A stretch of 64,000 nt of DNA from assembly GCA_963662175.1 (NCBI GenBank), contig OY759219.1, forward strand, positions 27,136,908-27,200,907, written 5' to 3'. A program made the translations under genes and the position numbers. The stretch is from Aradus depressus. Its lineage: Eukaryota; Arthropoda; Insecta; Hemiptera; Aradidae. Under the pieces are notes generated by a model. It was not told where the DNA came from, did no database searches, and saw nothing but the letters and a program-made list of their open reading frames with translations. Below are positions 10,253 through 20,610 of this stretch, in pieces. Every line of letters starts with the position of its first letter. Positions within the stretch are counted from its first letter, which is position 1.

Positions 10253-11155
10253 ATGGCCGACTATAATAGAGGTTCTCAGAGAACGAATCCGAACAATAAT
10301 GGCGGACAAAATAGAATAACTTATGATAATTGCCTTCAGCCGGAGAATGAGACAAATGTAAATTTAAACACCATGATGGAAATGTTAATAAAAAATATGA
10401 ACGCAAATCATTCGGAAATGAATTCAAAATTTGAACAACAATCAAAACATTTTAATGAAATGAAGTCAGAAATAAAGTTAGAATTAAATTCAAAAATTGA
10501 GGAATTAAAGGAAGACGTAAGCATAAAATTTGAAAATGTAAAAAAGAATGTAAACAAACGTTTCGATCAATTTAATAAAATTGTTGATCTGAAATTTAGT
10601 GATCAAAGTTTAGAAATAAATCATACATGTGAACAATTAAACAATAAGATAGAAAGTGCGGTAGAAGCTGTCGAGAGTAAATTAAATCGAAATATGAGTG
10701 TAGAGGGACAGGAAAATGGAGAAATAAAGGAAAATATAAACATCAATAAGGTGCTAGAGAAATTTAAATATATTACAATTCAAATAACAAATGGTAGTGT
10801 GGTGAAAAGACCGAATCATAATAAAAATAAAGAAACAAGGAAATTATACAATAAAAAAATCACAAACTTAAGAAAACATGAGATAAATAAAATTAAAAGT
10901 CCTAGAAAGATCGGATATGGAAAAACAAATTTTCATAGATGTGTAAATAAACGTAACTATAACAAGTGTAAAAAACTTGAGTTCAAAAATAATCATAATA
11001 AAAATAATTTGAAAAATTCGAAAACAAAATATCTACGTCAAAGAAATAAACGAATAAAGAAAAAGATAAGTTTAAACATTAGTAACAAATTTAGAAAAAT
11101 AGATAATCGAAAACTAAATTATAAATATAAAAGAAAGAAAATAATAAATGTTTAA
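10253..11155 (+). CDS. Gag-like coiled-coil protein of the LTR element
   Basis: A 300-codon ORF beginning at an ATG 224 bp after the 5' LTR. Residues 1-35 are polar and Asn/Gly-rich. Residues about 37-150 are a long predicted coiled coil with repeated M-N-x-K-F-E / E-I-K-L-E-L-N-S-K-I-E-E-L heptads, as in gag proteins of several insect gypsy-type elements, where it drives particle assembly. Residues about 180-300 are extremely Lys/Arg/Asn-rich, which would suit nucleic-acid binding, but no CCHC knuckle is visible. The basic tail may instead be out-of-context AT-rich sequence left after deletion of pol. It is the only sizeable ORF between the LTRs. It could still be translated, since the frame is intact; the family assignment is an inference. 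Confidence 0.6.
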   Translation: MADYNRGSQRTNPNNNGGQNRITYDNCLQPENETNVNLNTMMEMLIKNMNANHSEMNSKFEQQSKHFNEMKSEIKLELNSKIEELKEDVSIKFENVKKNVNKRFDQFNKIVDLKFSDQSLEINHTCEQLNNKIESAVEAVESKLNRNMSVEGQENGEIKENININKVLEKFKYITIQITNGSVVKRPNHNKNKETRKLYNKKITNLRKHEINKIKSPRKIGYGKTNFHRCVNKRNYNKCKKLEFKNNHNKNNLKNSKTKYLRQRNKRIKKKISLNISNKFRKIDNRKLNYKYKRKKIINV

Positions 11156-11905
11156 CCGATGAAATTTTGGATATTAAAAATTGCTTGTCTAGGATTATGA
11201 TCTGGAACTATAAAATGTAACATAGAAATTAATAAAGAAAAAAAAAATTTGTAAACAGCCCAACAAATGTCAATATTGGGTGTGTGTTTTATTTTATGAT
11301 ATGTCTTGTTATTTTTTTATATGATGTATGCTATTTTTTTTTTGTATTAGAATGGTTGTATTATAAAAGTGGTAATAATGACCAATTTTGGGTCTGAGAC
11401 TGATTAATGAATATTATAGTGGGTGATGTTCTGTCATAGAATAAAAAAAAAATTATATAATTAAAATTAGATGTAAATAATGTTTAGTTTACTCTGCACT
11501 CTGTACAGAAAATTTGTGATTTTTAAATGTTTTTAAATAAAAACATATTTAGTTATTGAAATATTATATTTATGGTGGTTATTTTTATGGGAAATTTTAT
11601 AATAAGGGTTAGTATCGATGTTGAACTATTTATTGATATTTATGCATGCGTTTTTTTTTTATGGTATTGGTGATAAAAATAAAAATAATAATAAAAAAAA
11701 AAAAAATATTAGTTTAAAGGGTTTGTTAGTGTTATTTAACCGTAATTGTCAACAACGTGGGCCATGTTGATTTAAGGAGTTTGGCGTCCTTACGGAAATG
11801 AGCAATATTAACCCACAAATGGTTTTTGAGAGCGATAATCGCTAGTAGTTTCAGAATAATAAGTGATGAAATTAGAACATCCACATGGATGCATAGATTA
11901 CAAAC

Positions 11906-11939
<34 letters not shown>

Positions 11940-12510
11940 TTTTTAATCATAACCTTGTAAGTAATTCAGTATAATAATAATAATAATAATAAATAAAAAA
12001 AAAAAAAATTTTTTTTAAGTGAAACGGGGAAAATGTTATAAGAATATTTTTTTTAAGAATATCATCTTAAGAGCATTATATATAAAAATTAGTGCAGTAA
12101 ATCAATAGGGAAAGTAAGTCGAGATAGCGTAAATAAAAGTAGTAAAATATAAATAATTATCTGAGTTATGTCTAATTGTGACAGTGATGTTATTGATAAA
12201 TGGAATATTAAATAATAAATAAATAAAGTAATTTAAGAAAGTAAATCTAATATAACATTATGGTAAGACGTAAACAAAATAATTGAATTGGATTTGTTAC
12301 CTAATTGTTGTTTAATATTATTAAAGAGAGTTACCTTGAAGAATGTATTCCATAATAGACAAAAAATTTATGTGTAATTAATTAATTATAGAAACTGGGT
12401 CACCATGTTATTTTGAGTCGCCAAGTGGTACAAATAACCATAAGATTATGAAATAGTTTGGTACTAAACACTTATGTAAGCAAATGAATGATATATTTTG
12501 ATATTTTTAG
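11156..12510 (+). other. Non-coding interior of the gag-only LTR element
   Basis: AT-rich with long A and T runs (for example A runs near 11910-11935). No pol-like frame on either strand. This is the region where pol would lie in an autonomous relative. Confidence 0.6.
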
Positions 12511-12520
12511 CAGAGGGCAA
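12511..12520 (+). promoter_or_regulatory. Polypurine tract of the gag-only LTR element
   Basis: GCAGAGGGCAA directly abuts the 3' LTR start TGTAATG, the position expected for the plus-strand primer. Confidence 0.55.
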
Positions 12521-13400
12521 TGTAATGTTCTATATTGTCCATTACATGTAATATTTAAGAAATGGAAAATAAAATACGTAAATACAATCAGTTTAGTAGA
12601 CCTAAGGAAGGTTACTGGGGGTTATCTAATCGATTTGTACCAGGGTCGATATAGTTTCAAAATATATCAAATCATTTATTTCAATTATGTCATAAAATTA
12701 AATGTTAGGCTAATAATTAGTTAACAATAAATGTAAGCAATTAGGATTGTATGCGGGAATATGAAAGTGGTATAAAAAAAAACCAGATGTTTAGTGCTAA
12801 AGGCTGTAAAAATTGTGGCCAATGACGGAGCTGAATCCAAAACGAGAGAGAAGTGGGCTGTCCCCTCGTGGAATGAGTGGGTTTTTATCAGCTCTGTTCA
12901 GAGTAGGTAGTAGATGTATGAGAGAACTGTGCAGAGAGAGATGGGTCAGTGAAAGTGAGTGTGGTGAATGGTAGAAAATGTAAGTGATCTCTTAAAGGCT
13001 GTGATAAGAAGGAAGAGTAGCTGAAATACTTGGAATCCAGAAGAGAGGAGAGGACGTGGCCGCAGTTGCGACACCCCATATTCAACGTACCACGCTGGAG
13101 ACATCATGTTACCCACCAGCACAATAGAAGAAAAGAAAGCTGTCCCGCAGGTTTAGTTGAATGTTGTGTTTACAAAGAAAAATCTCGATGTCTGTAAAAT
13201 TTATGTGATACTAACCCATAAAAAAATGTGTCATGATGAAATTTAAAATAAAAGAAAAATGTAACAAATTATTTTAAAGTAATTATTTTTATTTATAAAT
13301 CATACATAACCCGGTCCTCTAATAATCGTTATTGTATATAACTATTATTCATATAAATTTAAATTAGAATATCAAGTAGCGCAATATAATGAGCGTTATA
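12521..13400 (+). repeat. 3' LTR of the gag-only element
   Basis: 880 bp, the same boundaries as the 5' LTR and almost the same sequence. Confidence 0.85.
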
Positions 13401-13720
13401 ATATATATCTAATATATTATATTAGATATATAACTACTTGAATCTAACACATCTAAGATTAGTAGTAACATAAAAACCATTAAAAAAGTAAAATGAAATT
13501 AATAAAAACTGTACAAAAAAATACTTAAAATTATATGAGTATATATAAAATAATAATAATAATACAAGATACGTTCATAATAAGTAGACACATTTTTCAT
13601 GTTAATACAAATTAAGATAACTATTTTTCAAAAAAAAATCTTCGGATGTGTCTTTATCCCCCAACGATGTTACGGGACGTTCTTACGTCCCATCATCAGG
13701 TCCCATGTTTTATTCTCACT
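13401..13720 (-). repeat. Stem-loop-bearing repeat, inverted copy
   Basis: In reverse it matches 6170-6301 and 6854-7020 without the jockey insertion. It includes CCTGATGATG, the stem GGGACGT AAGA ACGTCCC and then CGTAACATCG (13664-13700). Confidence 0.65.
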
Positions 13721-14278
13721 TTAAGTTTTGTACCGAATCAACAAAATTAATATAATGTTTATTTTTATTTAAGGTTCCTTTATATATTAAGTCATTATTG
13801 TTCAGCTGATCAATCTATAATTTTGAAAATGTTAATATTGTAAATGTAATGTCACTGGCTCAATTGTATAGTAAATTTACTCTTGAAGAAATGAAAACTG
13901 TTAGGGTCTGTACCTCCAGAAGATTGAAAAGAAAGGTTTCCAAAGAAGAAAGGAGTAGTGACGAAGACAAGACATCAATCAAATAGAAGGTTAAACTGAG
14001 TAGACCTCTAATGAAGCTATGGGCCACTAACGATGTCTACAGTGCACCTTGAGAAAACGGGGATAGCTTCTTAAATACCAGGGACCCAGCTGTGGAGCTC
14101 TTTCGCCACCAAGTTCACCGCGTTGCAGAGTATATATACATTATGAAAAGATGATCAGTTGATGATAGATAAGGCACATTTTTATGTGAAAACCAAGATA
14201 ACTGTATGATTCTATGTTTCGATTTCAACTTATGCAGAAATGTTCAATGCATAAAAAGCCACGTTGCTGCTTTTACTT
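13721..14278. other. Unassigned stretch
   Basis: No recognisable gene, repeat or RNA. Confidence 0.35.
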
Positions 14279-14822
14279 CTCCAACTTTATGATGTATAGA
14301 GAAAGTTATGAAATCGGTTAGAAATTTGATGCGGAGTTTTCAACGGAATTTCATGTTTTCCAATCTCCTGATTCAAAATTAAAAAAAAAAAGTCTGCCTG
14401 GGAGCAATAACTCCCGATAGAAAAAATATTTTGAAACCAAGTTTTATATGTGTATCCAGAACCCTCTAAGCATCATACCTATTGATTTTCAGTCAAATTG
14501 ACCAAAGAGAAGGGGGCTAGGGGGGGGGGGGAGGCTTAGCATAAAAACTCTAATAACTGCCGTTGTAATGAATGTATTGACCCCAAACATATGTAATTTC
14601 AAAACCCCATAAACTATTAATTTTCCGCAAAATCGGTTGGAGGAAAAGGCGATCACAGAAGGAGGCTTGACTCGAATACCAGTCAGTGTGAGGATTCAAA
14701 AAACACAAGTCAAATACTGAGTTTCAGCCCATCGATTCGATTGACTTTGAAGAGAAAGCAAAAATGTAATTGATTAATTCGTGCTGGGAAAGTACATAGT
14801 CGCTGATTTGCTGAAGGCTTAA
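14279..14822 (-). repeat. HER repeat, near-complete copy
   Basis: Degraded terminal hairpin (GTATAGAGAAAGTTATG), TTTTCAACGGAATTTCATG, an A run, two internal units, and the left end TTAATTCGTGCTGGGAAAGT with a degraded CGCTGATTTGCTGA. A run of 11 G lies at about 14521-14531. Confidence 0.7.
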
Positions 14823-14900
14823 GTAGGTTATACTTAACATGACCAGAGCGATTGCGTACCTGACATCGCACAGGATCCGAACCATCGCCTATGAGTACGT

Positions 14901-15167
14901 GTGCTGATTTCTTGGCGTTCTGCGGGGAATGTGTTGAAATTGGAACTTCTTGCTCGTGAAATTGTCTCTAATGTTCCAAAACATAGACTCAACGGTATAC
15001 ATAATTACACAGTAACTAGAGAATGCAACAAGTGGAATCGTTGCATAAGAAAAACCTTAAGAAAGCTCAACAGAAGACATCCATCATACACATGGACTCC
15101 AAGACTAACGAAGCTACACAAGTTCTATAACGATGTAGTTTGGGACACCTTCGAAACCGCTTCTTAA
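14901..15167 (+). CDS. Unidentified 88-codon ORF
   Basis: It starts at ATG 14901 and ends before TAA at 15165. The product is basic and Trp-rich, with a Leu-rich N-terminal helix (L-K-L-E-L-L-A-R-E-I) and a C-terminal W-x-P-R-L-T-K-L-H-K-F-Y motif. The codon mix is less AT-biased than nearby non-coding DNA. An AATAAA-like signal (AAAATAAATC) follows at 15180. It lies just left of the BEL insertion. I do not recognise the family; it may be a fragment of a spliced gene, decayed transposon coding sequence, or chance. Confidence 0.2.
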   Translation: MLISWRSAGNVLKLELLAREIVSNVPKHRLNGIHNYTVTRECNKWNRCIRKTLRKLNRRHPSYTWTPRLTKLHKFYNDVVWDTFETAS

Positions 15168-15267
15168 TTAAAATTTGTACAAAATAAATCATTAAAATTT
15201 GCCTAATCACGATGAAGCTCTTTCAACACCGACAGGAACTCTCTGTTCAAATTTGATGATTCGCCAT

Positions 15268-15583
15268 TGTACACGCCGGGTGTATGTATAACTGGTAAAA
15301 GTGGACTGTATATAAAAAAAGGTAAAAATGAAAGCATGGCCTCTACTCACGGCATGGGTGAACGAGGTCAAGGTTAGGTGAGGGACCAGGTCAGATGGTC
15401 AACAATTGATGTTCAACAGATCAAGTCAGATGATCAACAACTACTGATGAGTTCAGGTCCGCTCCTCTCCTCATAGATAGATTGCGCTAGCTGCAACGGG
15501 CCTAGTGGCGCTGCGATGTACACTCACTACAAGGCAGGGGAGGGGGGGGGGGGGAAGGAATAGGGAAATGCCAGGCCTCAACA
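15268..15583 (-). repeat. 3' LTR of the BEL/Pao element
   Basis: On the plus strand it runs from TGTACACGCCGGGTGTATG to GCCAGGCCTCAACA. It contains a 13-G run. In element orientation the polypurine tract GGTGGGGGGTA lies just before it. Confidence 0.95.
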
Positions 15584-15595
15584 TACCCCCCACCG
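15584..15595 (-). promoter_or_regulatory. BEL/Pao polypurine tract
   Basis: Minus strand GGTGGGGGGTA directly precedes the 3' LTR start TGTTGAGG, the expected primer for plus-strand DNA synthesis. Confidence 0.7.
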
Positions 15596-15715
15596 AAATC
15601 ACGCTTGGGATTTCTAGTCAAATAATAAGTACAAAAAAATAAAAGAATTCTTTCAAAAATAAAAAAATAACCACCGGCGGTTAGATAAAAGAAATAAAAA
15701 ACAGGGAAAGTAGGA

Positions 15716-15755
15716 AAAGGAAAGGAAAGGAAAGGAAAGGAAAGGAAGGAGGAAG
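15716..15755. repeat. Short AAAGG tandem repeat
   Basis: About six GGAAA/AAAGG units in the region between the pol stop and the 3' LTR. Confidence 0.8.
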
Positions 15756-15768
15756 GAAGAATTGGGAA

Positions 15769-18264
15769 TTACGGTGTAGGCAGGGGACAGAGCTTCACCA
15801 CAGGGCGAAGATAGGTCCCTTGAGAGGTGCGAACAGTAGCAACTCTCACTACACCGTCCTGTCCTCGGTGAACCTCCTGCACTCTTCCGAGGCGCCACTG
15901 CAGGGGCGGAGTCTTCGCCTCGACAAGCAGAACCAGATCGCCAATCTTCAGATCTGGTGGGGCGGTGAACCATTTGCATCTCTGCTGGAGGGTATGCAAA
16001 TAATCGCGGGACCACCGAATCCAGAAATGCTGACTGGAGCGCAGGATCAGTTGCCATCGGTTGAGGTGGTTCATTTGGAGTTCTTGAATGTTGTGCTCCG
16101 GTACGGCTAGAAGGGGGGCCCCAATAAGGAAATGCGATGTCCTTACGGGGCGCCGCTTGCTTTCCTTCCAAATGAAAAGGTAAATAGAGGCTTCAGGGAG
16201 CGAGGCATGTTTGAGTATGCCCCCCACCCTCAAATGACCCACGGAGTCGACGAACGGATGGAGGCGTTGATTGGAAGCGTGACAATCCTGATTTTTCGAA
16301 CTCGCTAAAAGCTCCTGCTGAAAATGTTCTAGCTGGACGCTTCTAATAATGAAGGTCAGAGCATTATTAAGTTCCAAACAGGTCAACGGGCCTCGACATC
16401 GTTGATCAGACGGCAATCTGAGATTAGATTTGAACCGCCAACACCAAGCTGTTACTCGTTGGAGTGTTGAAAGAGAGGAATACTTCTCTAATATGTCCCA
16501 AGAACTGCATGAGGTTTGGACAAACGAGTGAACAGTGGTTAAATTCTTCAGCTCGGGAAGATGAGGTGGCAAGTCAAAAGGTGAATAAATCGGCCAATTA
16601 GAAGAGTGTGAAGTGAGCCATGGAGGCCCTGTCCACCACAGATGATGTTTCACGAGGTGTTTGGGCTGCAATCCTCGAGAAGCACAGTCTGCCGGATTTA
16701 ATTCGGAGGGTACGTGATGCCACGAAGTAGGTGAGAGTGTTTCAAGAATAAGAGTAACTCTAGTGGCAACGTATGTTTTCAAGAGATGGGGTGACGTCTT
16801 TAGCCATGACAAGACAGTCGTAGAATCCGTTAAGGCAAAGATACTAGACAGAGTTACGACATTTTCAAATGTTGACAAGAGAAATTTCAAAAGTTTAGTA
16901 AGAAGCAAGGCTCCACACAACTCTAACCGAGGTACAGTTAATGTTTTGAGGGGAGCTACCTTGGACTTCGCCATAAGGAGATGGCTTGTGCTATTAATTT
17001 CTCCAACAGTAACTAGATACACCACTCCGCAGTACCCACGCTCTGACGCATCACAGAATCCAACTAAACAGGACGTGCTGTTTGGCTGTGGTATATAGCG
17101 TGGAATCTGAATACTAGATAGATGATGCAACTGCTCGCAGTAAGAAGTCCATTCATCTGTCAGATAGGAAGGCACCTGTTCATCCCATCCGATCCCTAGA
17201 CGCCAAAGATGTTGTATGAGGCACTTGGATCTGAAAATAACTGGAGACAGCCAGCCGAGAGGGTCGTATGTACGAGCAATATGCGAAAGTATTGACCTCT
17301 TGGTGCATATAGGTTGGATCTCAGCCAAATCGTAGGAAAACGCATCGGTGGTGGCGTTCCACTGCAGACCTAGTACCTTTATCACTTCATGGCCGTCAGG
17401 ATCAAATGATAATGGTGTCTCATGGTGATCGTTTGGGATGTCACGAATCAGTTCGGGGCAGTTGCTGCTCCATTTGCGAAGATGAAATCCTCCAGCCTGA
17501 AACAAGTTGATAAGGTCTCGTTTGAGGTTCTGGGCGTCCTCCACGGTAGAAGCTCCAGTGAGGACATCATCAATGTAAACATCCTGCAATAGGACCTTGG
17601 CGGCTTGAGGGAATCGCGCACCTTCGTCGTTGGCGAGTTGTTGAAGAGTACGAAGAGCGAGATACGGTGACGCAGAAAGGCCATAGGTAACAGTATTGAG
17701 TTCATACTCCTTGACGGGCTCCTCAGGGGACCGTCGCCACAAGATGTGTTGATTCAACCTGTCTTCTGGACGGATTATGATCTGCCGGTACATTTTAGAT
17801 ATATCTGAAGTGAAAACATAAGGATGTAATCGAAAACGAGAAATAATATCAACAATGTCCCGTTGCAATTTGGGACCAGTTAAGAGTAAGCTGTTTAATG
17901 ATGGCTGGTTAGAAGACTTACAAGAGGCATCAAACACCACTCTTAATTTAGTCGTAGAACTAGAGATTTTACAAACAGCATGGTGCGGTATAAAATAAGA
18001 TTGGGGGTTACCAAGACGAGAATATTCAGGCACCTGAGTCATGTGACCAAGTGTTTCATATTCGTCGAGAAAATCTTGGTAAGCTCGCTTGAGGTCAAGA
18101 TGTCGGGCAAGGCGACGTTCCACAGCGAACAAGCGAGTCAGCGCAGAGCTGTAAGAGCTTCCAGTCCATGTTGGGAGTCTGGAAGTAGAGAAGGGCAAAG
18201 GCACAACATAACGTCCATCGGTTTGTCTGTAATGTAAATTAGTAAAAATCTCCTCACACCTCAT
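15769..18264 (-). CDS. pol: BEL/Pao pol: reverse transcriptase-RNase H, integrase core deleted
   Basis: An 831-codon ORF. Reverse transcriptase: L-R-V-V-F-D-A-S (about 107-114), T-S-D-I-S-K-M-Y-R-Q-I (about 152-162) and the catalytic Y-I-D-D (230-233), the usual BEL/Pao form. RNase H-like region: F-C-D-A-S (D405), R-L-E-L-C (E448), A-L-T-D-S (D480) and N-P-A-D-C-A-S-R (D526). After H-L-R-V-G-G (about 677-682), where the integrase zinc-binding domain should start, the frame jumps at about 690-705 (16150-16200) to the F-L-I-G-A-P-L segment and the C-terminal domain with W-S-R-D-Y-L-x-x-L-Q-Q-R and L-G-R-V. The HHCC and DDE parts are absent, yet the frame stays open. The first ATG lies just 3' of the gag-protease stop in another frame, so it is probably not a natural start; pol is normally made as part of Gag-Pol. 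Confidence 0.9.
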   Translation of the reverse strand: MRCEEIFTNLHYRQTDGRYVVPLPFSTSRLPTWTGSSYSSALTRLFAVERRLARHLDLKRAYQDFLDEYETLGHMTQVPEYSRLGNPQSYFIPHHAVCKISSSTTKLRVVFDASCKSSNQPSLNSLLLTGPKLQRDIVDIISRFRLHPYVFTSDISKMYRQIIIRPEDRLNQHILWRRSPEEPVKEYELNTVTYGLSASPYLALRTLQQLANDEGARFPQAAKVLLQDVYIDDVLTGASTVEDAQNLKRDLINLFQAGGFHLRKWSSNCPELIRDIPNDHHETPLSFDPDGHEVIKVLGLQWNATTDAFSYDLAEIQPICTKRSILSHIARTYDPLGWLSPVIFRSKCLIQHLWRLGIGWDEQVPSYLTDEWTSYCEQLHHLSSIQIPRYIPQPNSTSCLVGFCDASERGYCGVVYLVTVGEINSTSHLLMAKSKVAPLKTLTVPRLELCGALLLTKLLKFLLSTFENVVTLSSIFALTDSTTVLSWLKTSPHLLKTYVATRVTLILETLSPTSWHHVPSELNPADCASRGLQPKHLVKHHLWWTGPPWLTSHSSNWPIYSPFDLPPHLPELKNLTTVHSFVQTSCSSWDILEKYSSLSTLQRVTAWCWRFKSNLRLPSDQRCRGPLTCLELNNALTFIIRSVQLEHFQQELLASSKNQDCHASNQRLHPFVDSVGHLRVGGILKHASLPEASIYLFIWKESKRRPVRTSHFLIGAPLLAVPEHNIQELQMNHLNRWQLILRSSQHFWIRWSRDYLHTLQQRCKWFTAPPDLKIGDLVLLVEAKTPPLQWRLGRVQEVHRGQDGVVRVATVRTSQGTYLRPVVKLCPLPTP

Positions 18265-18271
18265 ATTATCC

Positions 18272-20203
18272 TCATTGATTATTGGCAGCGTAGGAGGTTC
18301 TTCGCTTTCCCAAAAATGTTTCGTTCAACTGAAAATTGTAGGTAGAATGAAGAGATGTCACAAGGGAAGATGGCGAAGAGCAAGGTTCGATCTTTCCTGT
18401 GATAACCCACCCAAAAATGCTGTGCAAGGCAGCAGGGTATTCTGACCCTGGTACAATTCGTTGACCATCGTAGACATGAGGAAAAAGGTCGGCGGCTATG
18501 AGGAAATCAACTGGAGCTGACGTGCAGAAGTTCGGATCAGCTAATGGCAGGTGCTTAAACGTATCATAAATATTACAAGGAATACTTGTACCTGGCATGT
18601 TAGATGTGATTTCAGGTAATATGACTGCCTCCACTTGGAACTGCGGTTGGTCAGAATCTCGAGGCTTGATGCGACAACTGGTCATCCCTTTAGTGTCACC
18701 TACAATATGCTGACCTAGGCCTACAACAGGGAAATTACATTTTTTAATACGTAACCCCAAACGTTGTACACATGCTGCCGTGACGAAAGATGTTTGCGCC
18801 CCAGAATCGATCAATACTCGGATGGTCTGATACTCACCTAGATAGTCCTGTATATGTACTAAAGCAGTACCTAGTAACACAGTTTTGAAACTTGTTTGAG
18901 ACTGTGGATTATAGGCATGTAAAGCTGCATCAGCTGCCGCATTGCTGGGCTCAGAAGACTTCATAGTGGTATTGAATCTAGATGGGTAACTACTGGAATG
19001 TAAATAAGTGTGATGGCGAGCACCGCATGTGAGGCATGATGTCATGGAAGAGCATCTAGGCTGTAAGTGGGTCCCTTTAAGACAATTGAAACACAGCCTG
19101 AGGGCTTGAACCCGTTCTTGGCGCTGGTGTGGCTTCAATTGAAGAAAGTCAGGACACTTATATATAGTATGATGAAGTTTGCAGACAGGGCAGGTATTAG
19201 TAGGCGACTGCGCTGATGTCGATACAAATCCTCGTTTGGCGAGCCTATTGTCTGGTAATAAAGTCTTCTTCCCAACAGAAAATTGAATCCTAGGGTTCAG
19301 TTTGATCTGCTGAGTGGTCTGAGAGACCTCCAAAACATGAGTCTGGTGCTGTATGTATGTCACAAGATTATTCCAAGTTGGAATTTCTTGATTGATATGA
19401 TGGCGCTCAAAATTCTTTTTCGTCTCGTAAGGCAGGCTGCGCAAGGCAACATGCATCAATATAAAACCAGGCAGGTCTACAATTTCTAAATTATGTAAGG
19501 CGGTAGCGGCCTCACAAAATACCTCCAAAAATTGATTAAGACTCTCTGGTGACTCAGTGTGAAGAGGACGAAAATTGAATATAGTTTCTAATATGTCCGC
19601 ACCGAGTATTCTTTTATTCTGATACTTGTTCAGGAGAGCGGCCCAAACTATGGGATAGTTGGCCTCACTGATGGGCAGGGTTCTAACCACAGACAAGGCT
19701 GGGCCAGAAACTGACGAAATCAGATAATGAAACTTTTCCACAGCGGTGATGGCAGGATTCTCATGGATGAGACATTTGAATTGTTCATAAAAGGGGGTCC
19801 ACCCCTTGAGAGATCCGTCGAAAGTCGGCAGTGACAATTTGGGTAGCCGAGGTTGGACTGCCTTTACTGTCTGTTCTACGGGACACTGAGCTGGCTTGAG
19901 CAAGTTTCCAGCTGCTGTTTTGATGGCATAATACATCTCCTCAAAGGCCTCCAAATTTTGATAGGAGGGCACATGATCCGGGTCCAGGGTGATCTCCAAG
20001 TCATTGATATGCTCCACCAGGTCTTGGAAACCTGAGCGGATCTCCTCTATATCTTCATACCGACTTTTGAAAATCGCGATCTTACTTTGATCACTGCCCG
20101 CAGCAACGGACGCATCATATAATAGCTGCAGCTTTCGAAACTTATTCTCCTTCTTGGCTACAAAACGTTTTAACTGGGACTCTGTCTTCATTGTTTTTGG
20201 CAT
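18272..20203 (-). CDS. gag: BEL/Pao gag-protease polyprotein
   Basis: A 643-codon ORF. Residues about 1-100 contain coiled-coil-like helices. About 125-330 is the DUF1759-type gag region (F-D-G-S-L-K-G-W-T-P-F-Y-E-Q-F; K-F-H-Y-L-I-S-S-V-S-G-P-A). About 335-412 has clustered Cys/His knuckles (C-P-V-C, C-F-N-C-L-K-G-T-H, C-L-T-C-G-A-R-H-H). About 463-605 is a retroviral-type aspartic protease of the DUF1758 class with V-L-I-D-S-G-A-Q (catalytic D466) and a C-terminal F-G-W-V-I-T-G. Gag packages element RNA and the protease matures Gag-Pol. The last ~14 codons look unlike the family, because the reading frame of the homologous gag-pol junction moves by one near 18312-18316 (a run of five A on the plus strand). 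The TGA is at 18272-18274. Confidence 0.9.
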   Translation of the reverse strand: MPKTMKTESQLKRFVAKKENKFRKLQLLYDASVAAGSDQSKIAIFKSRYEDIEEIRSGFQDLVEHINDLEITLDPDHVPSYQNLEAFEEMYYAIKTAAGNLLKPAQCPVEQTVKAVQPRLPKLSLPTFDGSLKGWTPFYEQFKCLIHENPAITAVEKFHYLISSVSGPALSVVRTLPISEANYPIVWAALLNKYQNKRILGADILETIFNFRPLHTESPESLNQFLEVFCEAATALHNLEIVDLPGFILMHVALRSLPYETKKNFERHHINQEIPTWNNLVTYIQHQTHVLEVSQTTQQIKLNPRIQFSVGKKTLLPDNRLAKRGFVSTSAQSPTNTCPVCKLHHTIYKCPDFLQLKPHQRQERVQALRLCFNCLKGTHLQPRCSSMTSCLTCGARHHTYLHSSSYPSRFNTTMKSSEPSNAAADAALHAYNPQSQTSFKTVLLGTALVHIQDYLGEYQTIRVLIDSGAQTSFVTAACVQRLGLRIKKCNFPVVGLGQHIVGDTKGMTSCRIKPRDSDQPQFQVEAVILPEITSNMPGTSIPCNIYDTFKHLPLADPNFCTSAPVDFLIAADLFPHVYDGQRIVPGSEYPAALHSIFGWVITGKIEPCSSPSSLVTSLHSTYNFQLNETFLGKRRTSYAANNQ

Positions 20204-20610
20204 GGAGAGGAAAAAAAAAATATATATAAATGTATATATATTTATACAATGAAGAAAATGTAAGCGATATTTCGTAAAATATAAAATGTACGAAATAGAA
20301 ATAACGTAAATAATATTTCCTTAAATATATATATACGTAAGAGTATATGGTGAGGAAAGGATTATATGGTGAAGAAAAGGTAAACAATATTTCGTAAAGG
20401 ATAAAACGTAAGATAGAAAACGTAAATAATACTTCCTAAGGTACCTATAAGATATAATTGTATAAGGTAAAGAAAGGTACACTTTGAAAAAAATGAAATT
20501 AAACTATTCCCAATTTTTCAAAAAAAAAGTTTAAATAAAATGATTAAAAACTTTGAAAATAACTTATTATTTTTATAGGACTGTTTTGATCCGGCGGCGT
20601 AGGACCAATA
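20204..20610 (-). other. BEL/Pao 5' leader with candidate primer-binding site
   Basis: An AT-rich untranslated leader. On the minus strand, TATTGGTCCTACGCCGCCGG starts right after the 5' LTR. The TGG two to three bases in is the usual start of a primer-binding site complementary to a tRNA 3' CCA end. I could not assign the tRNA. Confidence 0.5.

Larger units (their letters stand above)
9149..13400 (+). mobile_element. Non-autonomous, gag-only LTR retrotransposon
   Basis: Two 880-bp direct repeats bound an internal region of 2492 bp. Flanking ATAT (9145-9148 and 13401-13404) is a candidate 4-bp target duplication, as in gypsy-type elements, though weak in AT-rich DNA. The flanks rejoin into one repeat copy (9040-9148 with 13401-13720), which supports the boundaries. 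The interior has one long ORF (coiled-coil gag-like) and no protease, reverse transcriptase or integrase. It must therefore have been moved by proteins supplied in trans. The near-identical LTRs indicate recent insertion. Confidence 0.85.

Noticed and set aside
11732..11950. 72-codon minus ORF starting with a Phe run
   Set aside because: It translates a poly-A run inside the non-coding interior of the LTR element.
15653..16171. 172-codon minus ORF and plus-strand ORFs 15820-16110, 16763-17098, 17980-18237
   Set aside because: Shadow frames of the BEL/Pao pol ORF or its 3' untranslated region.
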